64,000 nt of DNA, from NCBI GenBank assembly GCA_037043015.1, contig CM073329.1, forward strand, positions 9,378,648 through 9,442,647. The letters run 5' to 3'. This document shows, one piece after another, positions 32,140 through 44,049 of this stretch. The position numbers and the translations under genes were made by a program. The stretch comes from Bryum argenteum. Lineage: Eukaryota > Streptophyta > Bryopsida > Bryales > Bryaceae. The stretch's first letter is position 1. Every line of letters starts with the position of its first letter. The notes under the pieces were generated by a model, which worked only from the letters and a program-made list of their open reading frames with translations, did not search any database and was not told the origin of the DNA.

Positions 32140-34780
32140 GTGCTCACTAAGGTGGCGATGTGCTTGACATGCATCTTGTCGCGATATTGCTTCCTACTAT
32201 CAAGCTGGAGAATTTCGACTGGTGTTGATAGTTTGGGAGGACGACTTTTTGATGAAGAGCTTTTGAGGGGTTTAGATTGAGAAATTGAGAAATTTGATTG
32301 AGAAATTTTGGTTGTGGATAATGTAAGCGGCTCAGAGTTTTTGCTGCAATGTGCATGGGATTGACCATTGTTTTTGCTGGTGGAGCTTCGAGGTGGTGGT
32401 GGTGGTATTGGGGAAAAAGAATTTTAATGGAGGTGGTAATGGAGGTGATGATGGAGGTGATGATGACGGTGACGACGATGACTATTACGGTGAAGACAAT
32501 GGCAATGATGATGGTGATGACAAACTTGACTGTTTATTTATGTAAAGTTTACCTTTCTTTGTTGAATATTTTTACCACGCTAATTGTTTATTATTATTAT
32601 ACAAAGAACAAAGTTTTCAATAATGATACATAGTTGAGTAGTCTTTTGGAGAGACAACTAAACCCTTTCCTTTTCAAACACCTCTATAAACAGTCTCAAT
32701 GATATCTATAAGCTCATTTTGTCATTGAGTGCCTAATTTATTCTGTTGTTGTTGCCTATTCTAAAATCAATCAATTTATGTTTATTTCAAAAAAAGAACA
32801 GAATGATTGTAAATAGATCAAAGAGCTCGTATATGATGTTGAAATCTTGTACCTCTTTAGTACATTTGCAATGGATTGTAGTACTTCATCCATTACCATG
32901 TAAGTCGGGTTTCCATCCGAATCAAATCGGATCATTACAACTTGTTCTTGTTCGGAAACGATAGTATTGTCAACATCTTGACGTGTATGCCAATGTTTTA
33001 GAAGGTAAGCCATTTTAGGAATATATAGTAGAACAGAAAAATCTAGTAAATAAATAGAAAAATAAATAAATATATGGTATGATCGAGACAATGTATAATT
33101 GTTACTACTTTTGATGATATAAATGATGGTTATTGTTTAATATGATATCATACTCTACATACATAGTTGAGTAACCATTTACTTCCTAATACCTTTCACA
33201 ACATGGAAAGAAAGTAATTGTTTAAATTAAAATACAAAAAAAGTACAGTCAAATAAAATATATGTACAGGTGAAGAACAAAAGGAAAAATGAATGAAAAG
33301 AGCTGTAAAAGCTACTAAACAAAGAGAAATGGGTCATAAAGAAAATACAAGAAGCATCACAGAAAACAAAATGTGAACTTGTGCAATTAAAATAAAATCT
33401 TTCTCGAATGTGATGCGATGGATTTACTACTACTTCGACTACTCCGACACTTGACACGATTCCAGCCATGTTTTATTCATGTCTTTGGATATAAGGGAGA
33501 GTGCTCAAAACTGGAGTGGTACCAATAATGGAGCACTCTCTAGGCTTCTTAGCATTTGGGCAGTTTCTGTACTTAAAAATTTGTAGTAATTTCAAATTAA
33601 TTTAATTATCTCAAAAAAGATCCCATTCTTCATGAACCTTATTTCCCTACAAACTAAAAATAACTCCTTCAAAACCAAAGTCACACCATAAGTTATCAAT
33701 TTTAATGGAATTGAGATTAAACAAAAGTGATCGACGCTTTACTTGTTCATGACTTAAGTTTTTGTTCATGAATTTATCCATCCGATTCTTGCACAACAGA
33801 CCACCACCTTTATGCAAATTGACTGAATTGAGTATTAAGGCAGCTATGCCGTTGGTTCTAGTATGTTTGGTCAACTTAAAAATTGCAATGAACCTCAATG
33901 GAAAAATTTGAAAAAAAAAAAAAAAAAAAAAACATACTTTGAGGGTTAGAATGTCAGTAAAAAGTCATTTAGAACATGTGAAACCAAGCCTTTCTGGGTC
34001 AAAAGTGGGTGAGTTTACAATGTTTTGTGAAACATTCACGACACTAGAGAATGTGGTGCTGATTAATTAGTGATATGGGTTTTGGTATGACAAAAATGAC
34101 ACTTGGGATATTACTTGCCATCTTCAAAGAATTGACCATAAATAACAAATATCAGATGTTTGTTGATCAGAAGTATCACCACCTTCTTGTTTGACATACT
34201 GAACAAGAAGATGAAGTTGACCATGGAACTCTACTTGCTCAGAGCTCTTCACATTCGAATCTGAACGTGTCGCCGTAACTCGTGCGCATCATTCATGAGA
34301 GAGTTACAGCCAACTTGGTCAACGCACGAGGATCACCGACGTGTCGCACTTCCAATATTGAATGTATTCTTTGAAGAATTTGCCCATTTGTGATACTTTA
34401 CGGCTCCGACTCTTGACACAAATACGGGCATGATGCATGTTCATCGCTGAATGGTTGACCTTTATTAAATCAGGGCTTAGATCCAGTCAAGCTTAATATG
34501 AATCGGTTCTAAAAAATTAGAATGTGATCATTCTGGACTTGCATCTGGGCACATCATTTGATCGTTCACCCCTTATGTACTGGTATCTCCGCCCGTTGCT
34601 TCAATCTCTATTTATTGTTAAACAACATAAATCCGCCTAGAATTCTTCGTCACTCACCACATTGGGCTCATCGGTCCTATCCGAAATGGCGAACTAGCTA
34701 GCTCGTGGGAGAACTTCCGGTGGAGGTGGTGCCTTCGGAGTCGATGTATGCACACGCCGCTTCTGGGGATTGTTTAGGCC
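32140..34780. other. Intergenic, mostly unassigned
   Basis: Contains an imperfect GGTGATGATG microsatellite at about 32430-32522 and a 19-bp poly(A) run near 33913. No supportable gene, RNA or transposon end was recognised in these 2.6 kb. Confidence 0.5.
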
Positions 34781-34787
34781 TTAGTTA

Positions 34788-35056
34788 CACTACTAGAAAA
34801 GAGGGGGGTTTGCAATGTTACAAACATTCATTTGTTTTTGGTGCAAACATTGCTTACTTGGGCAATGTATTGGGGCATGCTTTAGCACCATTCCCAAAAA
34901 AAAAAAGCAATGTCTTCAACCTAAAATCTACAATTTAATAAATTTGAGATTGAAACATTGCTTATTTTCTTGAGAATGGTGCTAATGCATGCCCCAATAC
35001 ATTGCCCAAGTAAGCAATGTTTGTAACATTGCAAACCTCCCTCTTTTCTAGTAGTG
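34788..35056. mobile_element. CACTA-like hairpin MITE, copy 1 (269 bp)
   Basis: Termini are CACTACTAGAAAAGAG and its inverse CTTTTCTAGTAGTG, with a TTA duplication at 34785-34787 and 35057-35059. CACTA (EnSpm) elements have CACTA termini and 3-bp duplications. The two arms are complementary over most of the element (for example AACATTGCTTACTTGGGCAA and its inverse), so a transcript would fold into a long hairpin with a small loop near 34910-34950. Confidence 0.9.
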
Positions 35057-35059
35057 TTA

Positions 35060-36990
35060 CTGCATCTTTCATGGAGGGTCGGTGGCTTATAGAATCTTAC
35101 TATGATCCCAAGCATTGCCATGGCGATTGTTTAGCCTGATTGTGACCACCTGCAACAGTCGAACTCAATGCCTTAGAATGAGATATGGCTCTTTAAAAAG
35201 AAACACAGATGATAGTTTCATGAATAGAAAGTGGCTGATGAGCAATGGCAGTATATCAAGTTACATTTTTCCATACAGAGATTTTTAACACTTAGAAGCA
35301 GCCAAAGCAATCCTAAAACATTGTAGCTTCACTCAGGCTTGTCCCCAAAATGGCTCAAAATCAGTAACTTCTTGTAAAGATTCCAAACACCCTGATCAGG
35401 ATACCGCCAATTTCACGGAATTGCTGATCAGTAAATGACAATCTTGTCTCACTTCAGTACCCCGCACATATCATCGTGCTACCTACTCACTTCCCAACAC
35501 CGAATACCAATGTGGCGTACCGAATTCAAGTTGAGGTTTCAAATTGCACCACTCGGGAGGAGACTGGGGTATGATGGCATTCGATGTACTGAGGTTTGCT
35601 CGATTGCATGCAGTCCACGGATCCTTTCAACAATCGTTGCTGCCGATATCTGATCAAGCAACAATCGATCCAAGAGCACACTTTCGATCAATGAATATGA
35701 CAAATTGACAATTGCGACAAAATTGATCGAACATGTGCCACTCCTTGTGCACAGAAGTGCGATGATTGCGAGAGGGATCGAGACCTCGATCAAGCTGTCG
35801 ATTGAATCGACGGGGTGGTACCCACCCACCCCATGCATGTCTGTCTCGAGTTCCATGCTCTTCAACAACCTCAACAACTTCATCGACGTGAGGAGAGGCT
35901 TCTCTGCACGAAGTGGGACCCTTTGTCCTTCTAATATAAGGATCAAGCTTATGAAGCATCCCGAATGGTGGTGAGCAAACGTCCATGACTGGACCAAAAT
36001 TACTGATCATTCAGGGTCGTGATTTTACGTACAGTTTTCAAAGTTGGAGTACGAAGTTCTTCATGCTTTCGATAGCTGGGTTCATCTTCCGAATCGGTAG
36101 GTTTTGAAACTAAAGGAGTTAGTTTTTTCGAGAAATGCATCCAATTATTAGCATCTTCTCCTTCACAAAGTCAATGAGGTAATCTTCCGTCTTCAAAATT
36201 TTAAAGAATATAACATACGTTTAAGCATGAGAATCTGTACTGGCCGACCAAAATGCTGTTACCGATTTCAAGAAGGAGCAGGATAGTACAGTAAGTTTCA
36301 GCCTATGAGAGCGCTCAATTGATTCATGTGACACGATCGTATCAATCCACCTCCACAGTAAGAGGAGTAGAAATTGAATTCATTTGGCTAATGGAAGAAC
36401 CAGCCCACATCGCATCGTTGAATTTGTTGTGTAACTCTGAAGAATCACCTGGGATGAACTCCAACTTCCTTTTGAGTTTGTTGAACCAATGTGCATCTCA
36501 GACTTGCTCTAATCTCAGTTCAAGGTTCACAACCATGGATTTATCAGCACACAGATCTTGAAATTAAATCTAAAAGATGACTGTCTGTAGATAATGGATT
36601 TCAACCATGTTAAAAGCATGCATAAAAGCAACATGTCACCTTGTGGTCTAGCCAAACTACGATTCAATAAACATTCTCAATACAAGATTGTATATATGTA
36701 CCCACTTTAAAACGAGTTCACCGAAAGTTATGATTCATAAATTTCTCGTAACTACACGTATAAACAGGGATATTCAAAACTCCTCCATGATTGTCTTTCT
36801 TCACTTCTATGCAGCCTGAGTTGTAAACCAGCATCAAACAAGTGACTTCAGCAGAAGGGCATTAGCAACAGGCACCAGGGCTCAGAAAACTTCCTCCATC
36901 TCTTTGTGTGAAGAGGGCCTTAGAGTACACCCGACACGATGTATTATCCACAATGATACGGAAGTTACAATCGTGGAATACGGTCGTAGC
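35060..36990. other. Unassigned region before the secreted-protein cluster
   Basis: Open frames at 35539-36010 overlap on both strands and carry no domain I recognise. The segments 36180-36560 and 36830-36990 are homologous to the sequence upstream of the second cluster gene (39680-40060 and 40310-40440). They therefore belong to the duplicated unit of the cluster. Confidence 0.5.
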
Positions 36991-37021
36991 TTCAAGTGAT
37001 CAACCAACGCACAACTCACAG

Positions 37022-37028
37022 TATAAAG
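37022..37028 (+). promoter_or_regulatory. TATA box of secreted-protein gene 1
   Basis: TATAAAG lies 103 bp upstream of the ATG at 37125, a good position for a plant core promoter with a leader of about 70 bp. Confidence 0.6.
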
Positions 37029-37124
37029 CCCCCATCACTTTCCACCATCGATCCTCATCTCACATTCGATCCATCCATCATCTCTCAGCAGCTCCTTCAT
37101 AAAGTCCTAAACGATCACTCCACA

Positions 37125-37556
37125 ATGGCCATCTCAAGCTCCAAATCCACTTTCGCAGCAGCAGCAGCACTGCTGCTCATGGCAACAATCCTCGTCTCCG
37201 GCGCCGAGGCCCAGACCATCAGGAACACCTGCAACAGAAACATCACCATCACTTCCCCGGTCGCAGGCAACGCGACAATCTCCCCGTCCGGATCAGTTTC
37301 GCTCATCGCGTCCCCGTTGAGCTTCTTCTCCAGCATCACCGGCGCCGTGGGCGTCACGATTCCTACCGCCACAGGGACCGTGTCATATACCATTCCTCCG
37401 GCCATCACCAACGTTCTCCAGGTGGTTTCACCCTTCGTCAGCATCGTGATCTCGTGCCAGGGTAACTGTGTCACCTTCACTGTTGTGGCCATGGTGCCTT
37501 TGTTTGGTCAGCTTTCCGTTGTACTGGGTCAAGTCTGCCCTCCTGTGGTGACTTGA
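37125..37556 (+). CDS. Small secreted four-cysteine protein, cluster member 1
   Basis: An intron-free ORF of 143 aa. The ATG at 37125 is preferred over the upstream in-frame Met because a signal peptide follows directly (AAAAALLLMATILVSGAEAQ), the TATA box fits, and the paralogs start in the same way. After likely cleavage behind AQ, the mature ~118 residues are Thr/Ser/Val-rich, as in an all-beta protein. The four Cys are in NTCNRNITI, SCQGNC and QVCPP. Potential N-glycosylation sites are NIT and NAT. The opening xxIxNxCNRxIxI resembles the first strand of thaumatin-like proteins, but the protein is far shorter and has 4 Cys instead of ~16. I do not recognise the family. AATAAA follows at 37608-37613. 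Confidence 0.8.
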   Translation: MAISSSKSTFAAAAALLLMATILVSGAEAQTIRNTCNRNITITSPVAGNATISPSGSVSLIASPLSFFSSITGAVGVTIPTATGTVSYTIPPAITNVLQVVSPFVSIVISCQGNCVTFTVVAMVPLFGQLSVVLGQVCPPVVT

Positions 37557-37639
37557 TCCATGCATCGATCGTGCATGAATTGGACGGGTCGATTGTAGCT
37601 ATATATGAATAAATGTCATGAGTTCTTGCAGTTATCAGA

Positions 37640-38440
37640 GGGTGTTTCGATCTCTTTGAAATTGTGATAGTAGCTCATAAGCTCAGTGGAGCTTGTAAGT
37701 TTCATCATACGGCAGTTTGGGCTGCTGTAATGCTGGACTTGTAAGTTACTGACTTTCATACCTATCAGAAAATGCTGGATGATTCTGATCGAGATCCGGA
37801 TTTAAACCATGTGTTGCTGTCGATCTGTTTGTCATCTGTTTCGATTTGGATGATTTTGCGTGAGGAACATGGGCACTGTCTCGTGCGTGCGCTCTGATCC
37901 GTCATTCTTGGTATGTCGGTGGTTGATCAAATTTCCGAATTGCAAGCGTCGATCACAAGATAGTCAATAATCTCAATGTCCAAAGAACTATCTCATAAAG
38001 TTTCTAACTTGTGCAATCTAATTGATTTGGGGTTACGGATACTCGGATAGTGATTCAGTTCTGTTGTAGTTTCTAGTATCAAATCAACTGTCCAGTGATA
38101 ATTTTAGCAGATGAAGAATGGTCCGATGTATGGATGTGGGTCGATGAATTTTGCACATTGCGTGGATGAGATTTGAGCTCTGTGCAGCTAGTGAATGGCA
38201 TTATTGCAACATTCGAATGAACTCCTCTCTATTTTTGAGGTTGTCCATTCCTGTAAACATGGTGAACAAGCATCTTAATCGCAAGTACTAGCTCCAAGAA
38301 AATATCCATTTGAGCTTTGTGTAACGCCCGTCTCGATTACTCTCAAGCAAGATCTTCAGTATCCCCAATTCTGGCCGCCGTTCTCCATTCCATTCTCGAG
38401 CACGACCTTCAAGCAAGCTTCTATCGATCTAGACTGCATA
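37640..38440. other. 3' flank of cluster gene 1
   Basis: The first ~150 bp are homologous to the 3' flank of gene 2 (41125-41285), including GTGATAGTAGCT and GCTGCTGTAATG. This shows that the duplicated unit extends beyond the coding region. The rest is unassigned. Confidence 0.6.
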
Positions 38441-38447
38441 CTAAACA

Positions 38448-38718
38448 CACTCCTAGAAAAGAGGGGGTTTGCAACATCACAAACGTTACTTTTGTGTAAA
38501 CGTTGCTCAGGTCTAGCGACGTTTTGGAACTTGCTTGAGCAACGTTATCAAGAAAATAAGCAATATTTTCAACTAGATTATAAATAACGTTGCTTGTTGA
38601 TCCGATAACTTTGCTTATTTTCTTAAGAAAGTTGGTCAAGCAAGTTTCAAAATGTTGCTGAACTTAAGCAAGGTTTGAGAAAAAAACATTTCAAAACCCC
38701 CCTCAAATTGTAGTAGTG
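38448..38718. mobile_element. CACTA-like hairpin MITE, copy 2 (271 bp)
   Basis: It begins CACTCCTAGAAAAGAGG and ends GTAGTAGTG, with an ACA duplication at 38445-38447 and 38719-38721. It is related to the copy at 34788 (both continue with GGGGTTTGCAA) but diverged. The arms pair over most of their length around AACGTTGCT-type repeats. The two insertions have different 3-bp targets, so they moved independently. Confidence 0.85.
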
Positions 38719-38897
38719 ACACTACTTTGAAATATTATCCATCAGCCTCAACTTTTGTACTCTTTTAAGAGGAGCAATTTGGCTAGTGAAATCTGTACAT
38801 ATACTTCGTAGGTGATGGTGAATATAGAGAAAAGAAGGAGTGCTGTGCCACTTCCTCGAAATTAATTTGCTCATGATAAATAAGTCGTTCGCCATTA

Positions 38898-39270
38898 GGC
38901 ACCACAAGCCTTGGCTTGGTGGTTAGGGCTTAGGCCCCCAATGAGGAGGTCGTGGGTTCTATTCCCCATGCCGGCATGGTGCTCACCACTATAGTCCACC
39001 CAACTATTGTGGGGGGTCTTTGGACCTTGTTGTATGGGTACCTCAAAGCCCTTTGGGGGGATACTATGTCAAGTATCTTCAAGACACTAGTAACTAGGCT
39101 AGAAACTAGCGTAGTTATAGTGTCCACCCTCGAGAGGGGGAAGTAGTATTGTTTCAATTTCCCCTTGTCCGGTGGCCATCAGGATATTAGCATTACGAAC
39201 GGACACTTCATTCACGCCGGCCCCTTGGAAAGGGACCGGAGTTTCTATCCATCTATCTATCTATCCTTCG
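38898..39270 (+). mobile_element. tRNA-derived SINE, copy 3
   Basis: Starts GGCACCACAAGCCTTGGC with the same box A-like and box B-like (GGGTTCTATTCCCC) elements as the copy at 2890. It ends in a (CTAT)n tract at about 39245-39265. It lies between cluster genes 1 and 2. Confidence 0.75.
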
Positions 39271-40536
39271 CCATTACTCTCTTCGAATCACGTCATCGAC
39301 TTTTGAGCTTATAAAATTTGATTGTGTTGGAAATCTGTGCCAAAACGGCATCCTTTTAAATCTTTCGTACATCATCGAAATTGGCTGAGGTAGGAGTATG
39401 CAGACGAAATGTGATACCTTAATTTATATTCGTCCACAGGAATGGCAATGTCGTTGTTGATGCTCTGATTAGCATTAACAGTATGCAGCATTTAGAAAGT
39501 GCTGAAGACGTGGATACCAAACTAGACCAAGGAAGGTTACAGCTTAAAGCTCAAACCATCCACCATTGTGATTTTACTTTTAGGTTTAAGGTTTCAAACC
39601 TCCATTCCTTCAGTAGTTGGGTTCAAGTCCAAAAAACAGGTGTTACATCTAAATGATAGCAGTCAACGAGTTTCCAAAGTGTGTGAGAAAAGCATTCATT
39701 CCCTTCAAAAGTCAACGAAGTAATCTCCACAATCATCTACTGCACATAACACGCACTGAATCATGACACAAATGTGCTGCAAATCTCTTCTTGACGTTCT
39801 TGACGTACACATATATAAAGCCGACCAAAATTTTGTTACAAAATTGATTCACGAAACACGATCGCGTCGATTTACCTTCTCGAAGCAGACAGCATCGACT
39901 TCATTGGCTAATGGAAGAGCCAACCCACATGGCATCGATGAACATGTTGTGCAACTCTGAAGAATCCACTGGATGAATCTCCAACTTCCTTGGATTCCAT
40001 GCATCCTTGCTCCGATAGAAACTCCAGGTTTACGACCGCGATCATGAGCCCATCACATAGAACTTGATATTCAAATAAGTATTCATTGGTGAAGAAAATC
40101 GTAATCGTTCTAGAACCTGGAAGAGTGATGAAACTCCAAGATCTTAGACGAAGATATTTTGAACCGCCTGCTGCAACGAAGCCCAAATTCAGTCTTCCAC
40201 ATATCTTGTCATGAGAGTACCTTTTGCCTCTCCTCACTTCAGAGAGTGATTTCCCAAGTTGATGAGCCAACTTAAACTAAGTGACTTATAAAAGAACTGG
40301 GAGCTTCAGTCGCTACAATTCAAATGGTAACTCACAAGGGCTGCCAACAGGGCTCCGAAAAAGTCTTCCATATCAAGAGGACCTTAGAGTACAGCCAACA
40401 CGATGTACTATCCGCATACTGCAGTCATCCATCATAAAATCTCCTACAACAATGAATACTAACAGAAATAACAATCATACACTACAGTCGTGACGTCATG
40501 AGTCCGCTGCACGATCTCTAGCTTCTTCTTGTGCAG

Positions 40537-40543
40537 TATAAAT
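40537..40543 (+). promoter_or_regulatory. TATA box of secreted-protein gene 2
   Basis: TATAAAT lies 93 bp upstream of the ATG at 40630, a spacing similar to gene 1. Confidence 0.6.
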
Positions 40544-40629
40544 ACCACATCAACACATCACTCTCCACCATCCTCAGCTTCATCATCTCGCAGAGTCTCC
40601 CTCACGAAGTCCTCGACCATCACTCCACA

Positions 40630-41079
40630 ATGGCGATCTCAAGCTCCAAGTCCACTTCGGCAGCAACAACAGCCACAGCTCTGCTGCTCATGGTGACAGT
40701 GCTGGTCTCCGGCGCCGACGCGCAGTTCACCATCACCAACACCTGCAACAGGACCATCACCATCACTTCCCCGACCGGAGGCAACCTCATGATCTCCCCG
40801 ACCAACACCATCACCGTCACCACGCCCCCGTTGTCCTTCTTCACCGGCGCCACGGGCACCATCGGCCTCCCCACCGGCACCGGGTCCGTGTCATTCGCCG
40901 TTCCCGCAACCGTCACCACCCTCATCAACGCCTTTCAGTCTCTCACCGGGTCCCTGCTCAGGATTGTTATCACGTGCCAGGGTAATTGTGTTACCTTTAC
41001 TGGCGTGTTTCAGTTCCCCATCGTTGGTCCTGTCTCTGTCCAACTCGGCCAGGTCTGCCCTCCCGTGGTGACGCCGTAA
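40630..41079 (+). CDS. Small secreted four-cysteine protein, cluster member 2
   Basis: An intron-free ORF of 149 aa. It is the closest paralog of the gene at 37125; both begin MAISSSKST. The signal peptide (TALLLMVTVLVSGADAQ) precedes a mature chain with FTITNTCNRTITI, TCQGNC and QVCPPVV, the same four cysteines. The middle is Thr/Gly/Pro-rich with the shared PLSFF motif. One NRT glycosylation site overlaps the first Cys. Both flanks are homologous to those of gene 1, so this is a tandem duplication with a unit of about 3.5 kb. AATAAA lies at 41118-41123. Function unknown; an extracellular (wall or apoplast) location is inferred. Confidence 0.82.
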   Translation: MAISSSKSTSAATTATALLLMVTVLVSGADAQFTITNTCNRTITITSPTGGNLMISPTNTITVTTPPLSFFTGATGTIGLPTGTGSVSFAVPATVTTLINAFQSLTGSLLRIVITCQGNCVTFTGVFQFPIVGPVSVQLGQVCPPVVTP

Positions 41080-41289
41080 TCGCCCCGGCCGAGTCGTAAT
41101 ACGTCTAGTTACATATGAATAAATGTCATGAGAGAGAAGCTCTTACAATTCTCAGAGGGTGTTCGATCGCTTCGGGAATGTGATAGTAGCTAGCTTGTTT
41201 TACATGACTAGTATGGAGTTTGAAAAGTTTCTTCATAGGGCAGTTAGAGCTGCTGTAATGTTGGACTTGTAGGCTCCTGATATTATCTA

Positions 41290-43340
41290 TATATCAGTAA
41301 ATTATGCTCGATGAGTCTGATCGAGCTCCGGCTTTATGCGACTCTATCTGATATCTTGTTTCGCTTCTTTTAAATCTCTGACTCTTGTGATGGTAAATGT
41401 CGAACTGGAAAGACTGTTATCTTGCATCTGCTGTAAGTGTATGTAACCCAGCCCGCCAAAAATGGGTACTCATGCGTCCTGATCTTATGACTTTCCACAC
41501 TCCGGCATCGTCATCCACGTCGTACACTCTAACTCGACCCAATGTTAGCATGTTGAGATCATGTAAGTTCATTGGTCGACCGGGAATTGTCACAGTAGGC
41601 TAGCTAGCTCCCCAAAGTGAAGCCTACCGTTCAAAATTACAGGGTCCGGTGTCCCACGACATGGAATTAATCCAGGAAGGACTGGAAAGTCGAAGTCAAA
41701 AATGCTCAATGGAATTGGCTGGGGTAAAATCCAGAAACTCCCGCTCTTAGACGTAGACCGATGTTGTAACTCTGAGAATCACTTTGTAAGCGTTCACTTG
41801 GGGTTCTCATCCACACTCATAAATGCTAGGTAGCGATCTCCGGCGACCCATAAGGTCCGGCCAAGGGCTTTAGGCAGCACTCTCCATTTTTTTGGTACAG
41901 GATTGCTTGTACCACAAGATTACTCGGATCCTGAGATGTGAGTCCTAGATTATTGAGCAGTAAGACCAAGCCCACAGCTCGGAAAAAGGATCGATTACCG
42001 TGCTTGGAATAAGGAACGATTATCGTGTGTTGGATAGTAACGAAAAGGTGTAAGCGATAATTTATCGAACCGTTGAATTCTCAAGGAATAGAATTCGTGG
42101 GGGTAGTCAAGCAACGAGCTTGTGATCATCTGCATTCCATTGAATGCTCCAACTCGTCGTGTTCCACATTCTAGACGATAGTTGTAACGCTCAAATTACC
42201 GTAACGCTTTTGTCAGAAAATGCATAAATACTCGGCTTTAGTTTCATGGAGACCAGCAGTATGTGTAATTTGAAGCAGCAGTGTCACAAGGCAAGGCGGT
42301 AGCACCTACAAGGTAGCAGTCCATGGAAATTGCTCCAGGACTGCCTTCAGGTCAAATTAGAATGGCCTTAGAAACTGTCCCACATTGCTAAGAAGAGTAT
42401 TTGAAATCCTAATTTACACACGAGGAACGCTTTGAGAGAATTCGCTCTTTCCTCCACCACCATTTGCTCGGCTAAGACCACGGACAGACGGACTTGCTGG
42501 AATATGGAGCGGCGAGCTAGATTTCTTTAAACTTGAACAGCTGCAAATTGCACGAAAATTGCTCATCGGCATGTCCGCTGAATGTAATCAGCCTTTGACT
42601 TGTAGACATGCCATTTTCATTCAGCTTGCGGGATACTCTGATCCTATAGAAATGTTAACAGAACGCATCGAACAAATGTATGCATTGCTGCATCCTAGAC
42701 AAGGCTCGATTGACTGCTACAAGACATTGAGCTCCTACTTTTCTTGAGCACCACGACCGGTTGTTTGTAATCGATCATGGCTAAAGGTGGCGATGATAGA
42801 GAGATTTGGAGGCCTCGTACTTCAAAGAGACGAGGACATACAAGGTGAGCTGCGCCAAGTGGCCCGGCTGCAACTCACCCAGCTAAGGTTGCAACAACCA
42901 CTAGTGCCTTGTGTACTTGGTGGGAAGATTGTGCACATTTACTATTGGACCATGCGTCTTCAGCAAGCTCACATCTGCTTGCAACTGCCTCACCACACAA
43001 TAACGAATGGCGCAACCCTGGCATTGAGGGTACACGTAGGCATCTAGATGATACCGCTCTCGAGGTCTCGCAGCGACCGCATTCTTCATTGTGTGGCCAT
43101 GATCGAAATGTAAATGGGGCATAATCCGCCCACCTCGCACACAAGACTAGTGATTTGTTGCAGTCCCTAGGTGATAGGAGCCGGCTCATTTAGCGTCTAC
43201 CCCGTTTGTCTTCGTCCTTTACCTTGCTGACAGAAGCACCTCAACATCTCGTATATTAGCACGAGGAGTTATACGAGATTGTCAATCTCCAAAGTGACAT
43301 TCATTCTAGAGAACAAACAATTTGCATACAAGCTGATATT
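41290..43340. other. Unassigned region between convergent cluster halves
   Basis: Several frames of 60-104 codons on both strands (for example 42559-42747 and 42787-43189) overlap each other and show no known domain, signal peptide or conserved start. I do not support any as a gene. Confidence 0.5.
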
Positions 43341-43346
43341 ACAGCA

Positions 43347-43352
43347 TTTATT
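43347..43352 (-). terminator. Polyadenylation signal, cluster gene 3
   Basis: AATAAA on the minus strand, about 150 bp after the stop of the gene at 43504-43950. Confidence 0.5.
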
Positions 43353-43503
43353 CATAGTATCGAACATTATGTAGCAAGCAGCGCTTCAAGCTAGAGCCTC
43401 GAACGATCCAACCATTATTTACTCAAAATCTAAAGTCTGTTTAAGTTCCACTAGAATCTAATATGGTTTGCAATTAAGAGTACTATCACTGCAGGAACTA
43501 TGA

Positions 43504-43950
43504 TCAGGTCGGTTGAGAAGGCGGCGGCGGCATGGCAGGAACTTGTGGCAGCATGGGGAGGCAAAACGGACCCAGCGGAATAGTCATCTGTGTCATCACA
43601 TTGAAACCAGCAATAAGCGTGATGCAAGTCCCCGAACACGAGACGACAATACTCTGGAGCCCGAACAGGGAGTTCAGAAACGACACGATCTGGGTCGGCA
43701 CGGGCACTGGCATACTGGAAGGGACAGAGATGTTGAGCGGGTCCTTGAAGAAGGCGGCGGGCGACACCGGAACGGTGGTTGTGGTCCCCGACTCCACGCT
43801 GTAGTTGCTGGCTGCGTTGGCGATGGCGATCGTCCTGTTGCAAACATTGGTTATGTTGAACTGCGCTTGTGCTCCTGAGGCGCTTAACACGGTTACCAGT
43901 AGCAGGAACCACAACGCCAGTGTGCTGCTCGATCTCAGTGGTGCCGCCAT
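43504..43950 (-). CDS. Small secreted four-cysteine protein, cluster member 3
   Basis: An intron-free ORF of 148 aa starting MAAPLRSSSTLALWF. A signal peptide (LWFLLLVTVLSASGAQAQ) precedes a mature chain with FNITNVCNRTIAI, a PVSPAAFF motif where genes 1 and 2 have PLSFF, SCSGTC and GPFCLP. The four-cysteine pattern is therefore complete. The C-terminus is extended and Pro-rich (PAMPPPPSQPT), as in some wall-associated proteins. N-glycosylation sites are NIT, NRT and NYS. Less similar to genes 1 and 2 than they are to each other, and on the opposite strand. Frames across this gene on the plus strand are shadows. Confidence 0.8.
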   Translation of the reverse strand: MAAPLRSSSTLALWFLLLVTVLSASGAQAQFNITNVCNRTIAIANAASNYSVESGTTTTVPVSPAAFFKDPLNISVPSSMPVPVPTQIVSFLNSLFGLQSIVVSCSGTCITLIAGFNVMTQMTIPLGPFCLPMLPQVPAMPPPPSQPT

Positions 43951-44049
43951 GGCTATCGATCAGATGGATATGCAGAGTACGGCATTGTATCATGGGTTTT
44001 ATGCTGTGACATGGATCTGTCAGTGGCCCTGAATCTAGCAAGCTAGTCT

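Noticed and set aside
35539..36010. Overlapping frames of 90-152 codons on both strands
   Set aside because: No domain, splice support or paralog. Two antisense frames of similar quality in one place suggest chance in a GC-balanced stretch.
37115..37492. Minus-strand frames opposite the secreted-protein genes (also 40620-40928 and 43513-43878 plus)
   Set aside because: Antisense shadows of the real genes, which have signal peptides and conserved cysteines on the other strand.
42559..43189. Several frames of 60-104 codons on both strands
   Set aside because: They overlap each other and none has a recognisable motif, signal peptide or conserved counterpart in the duplicated cluster.
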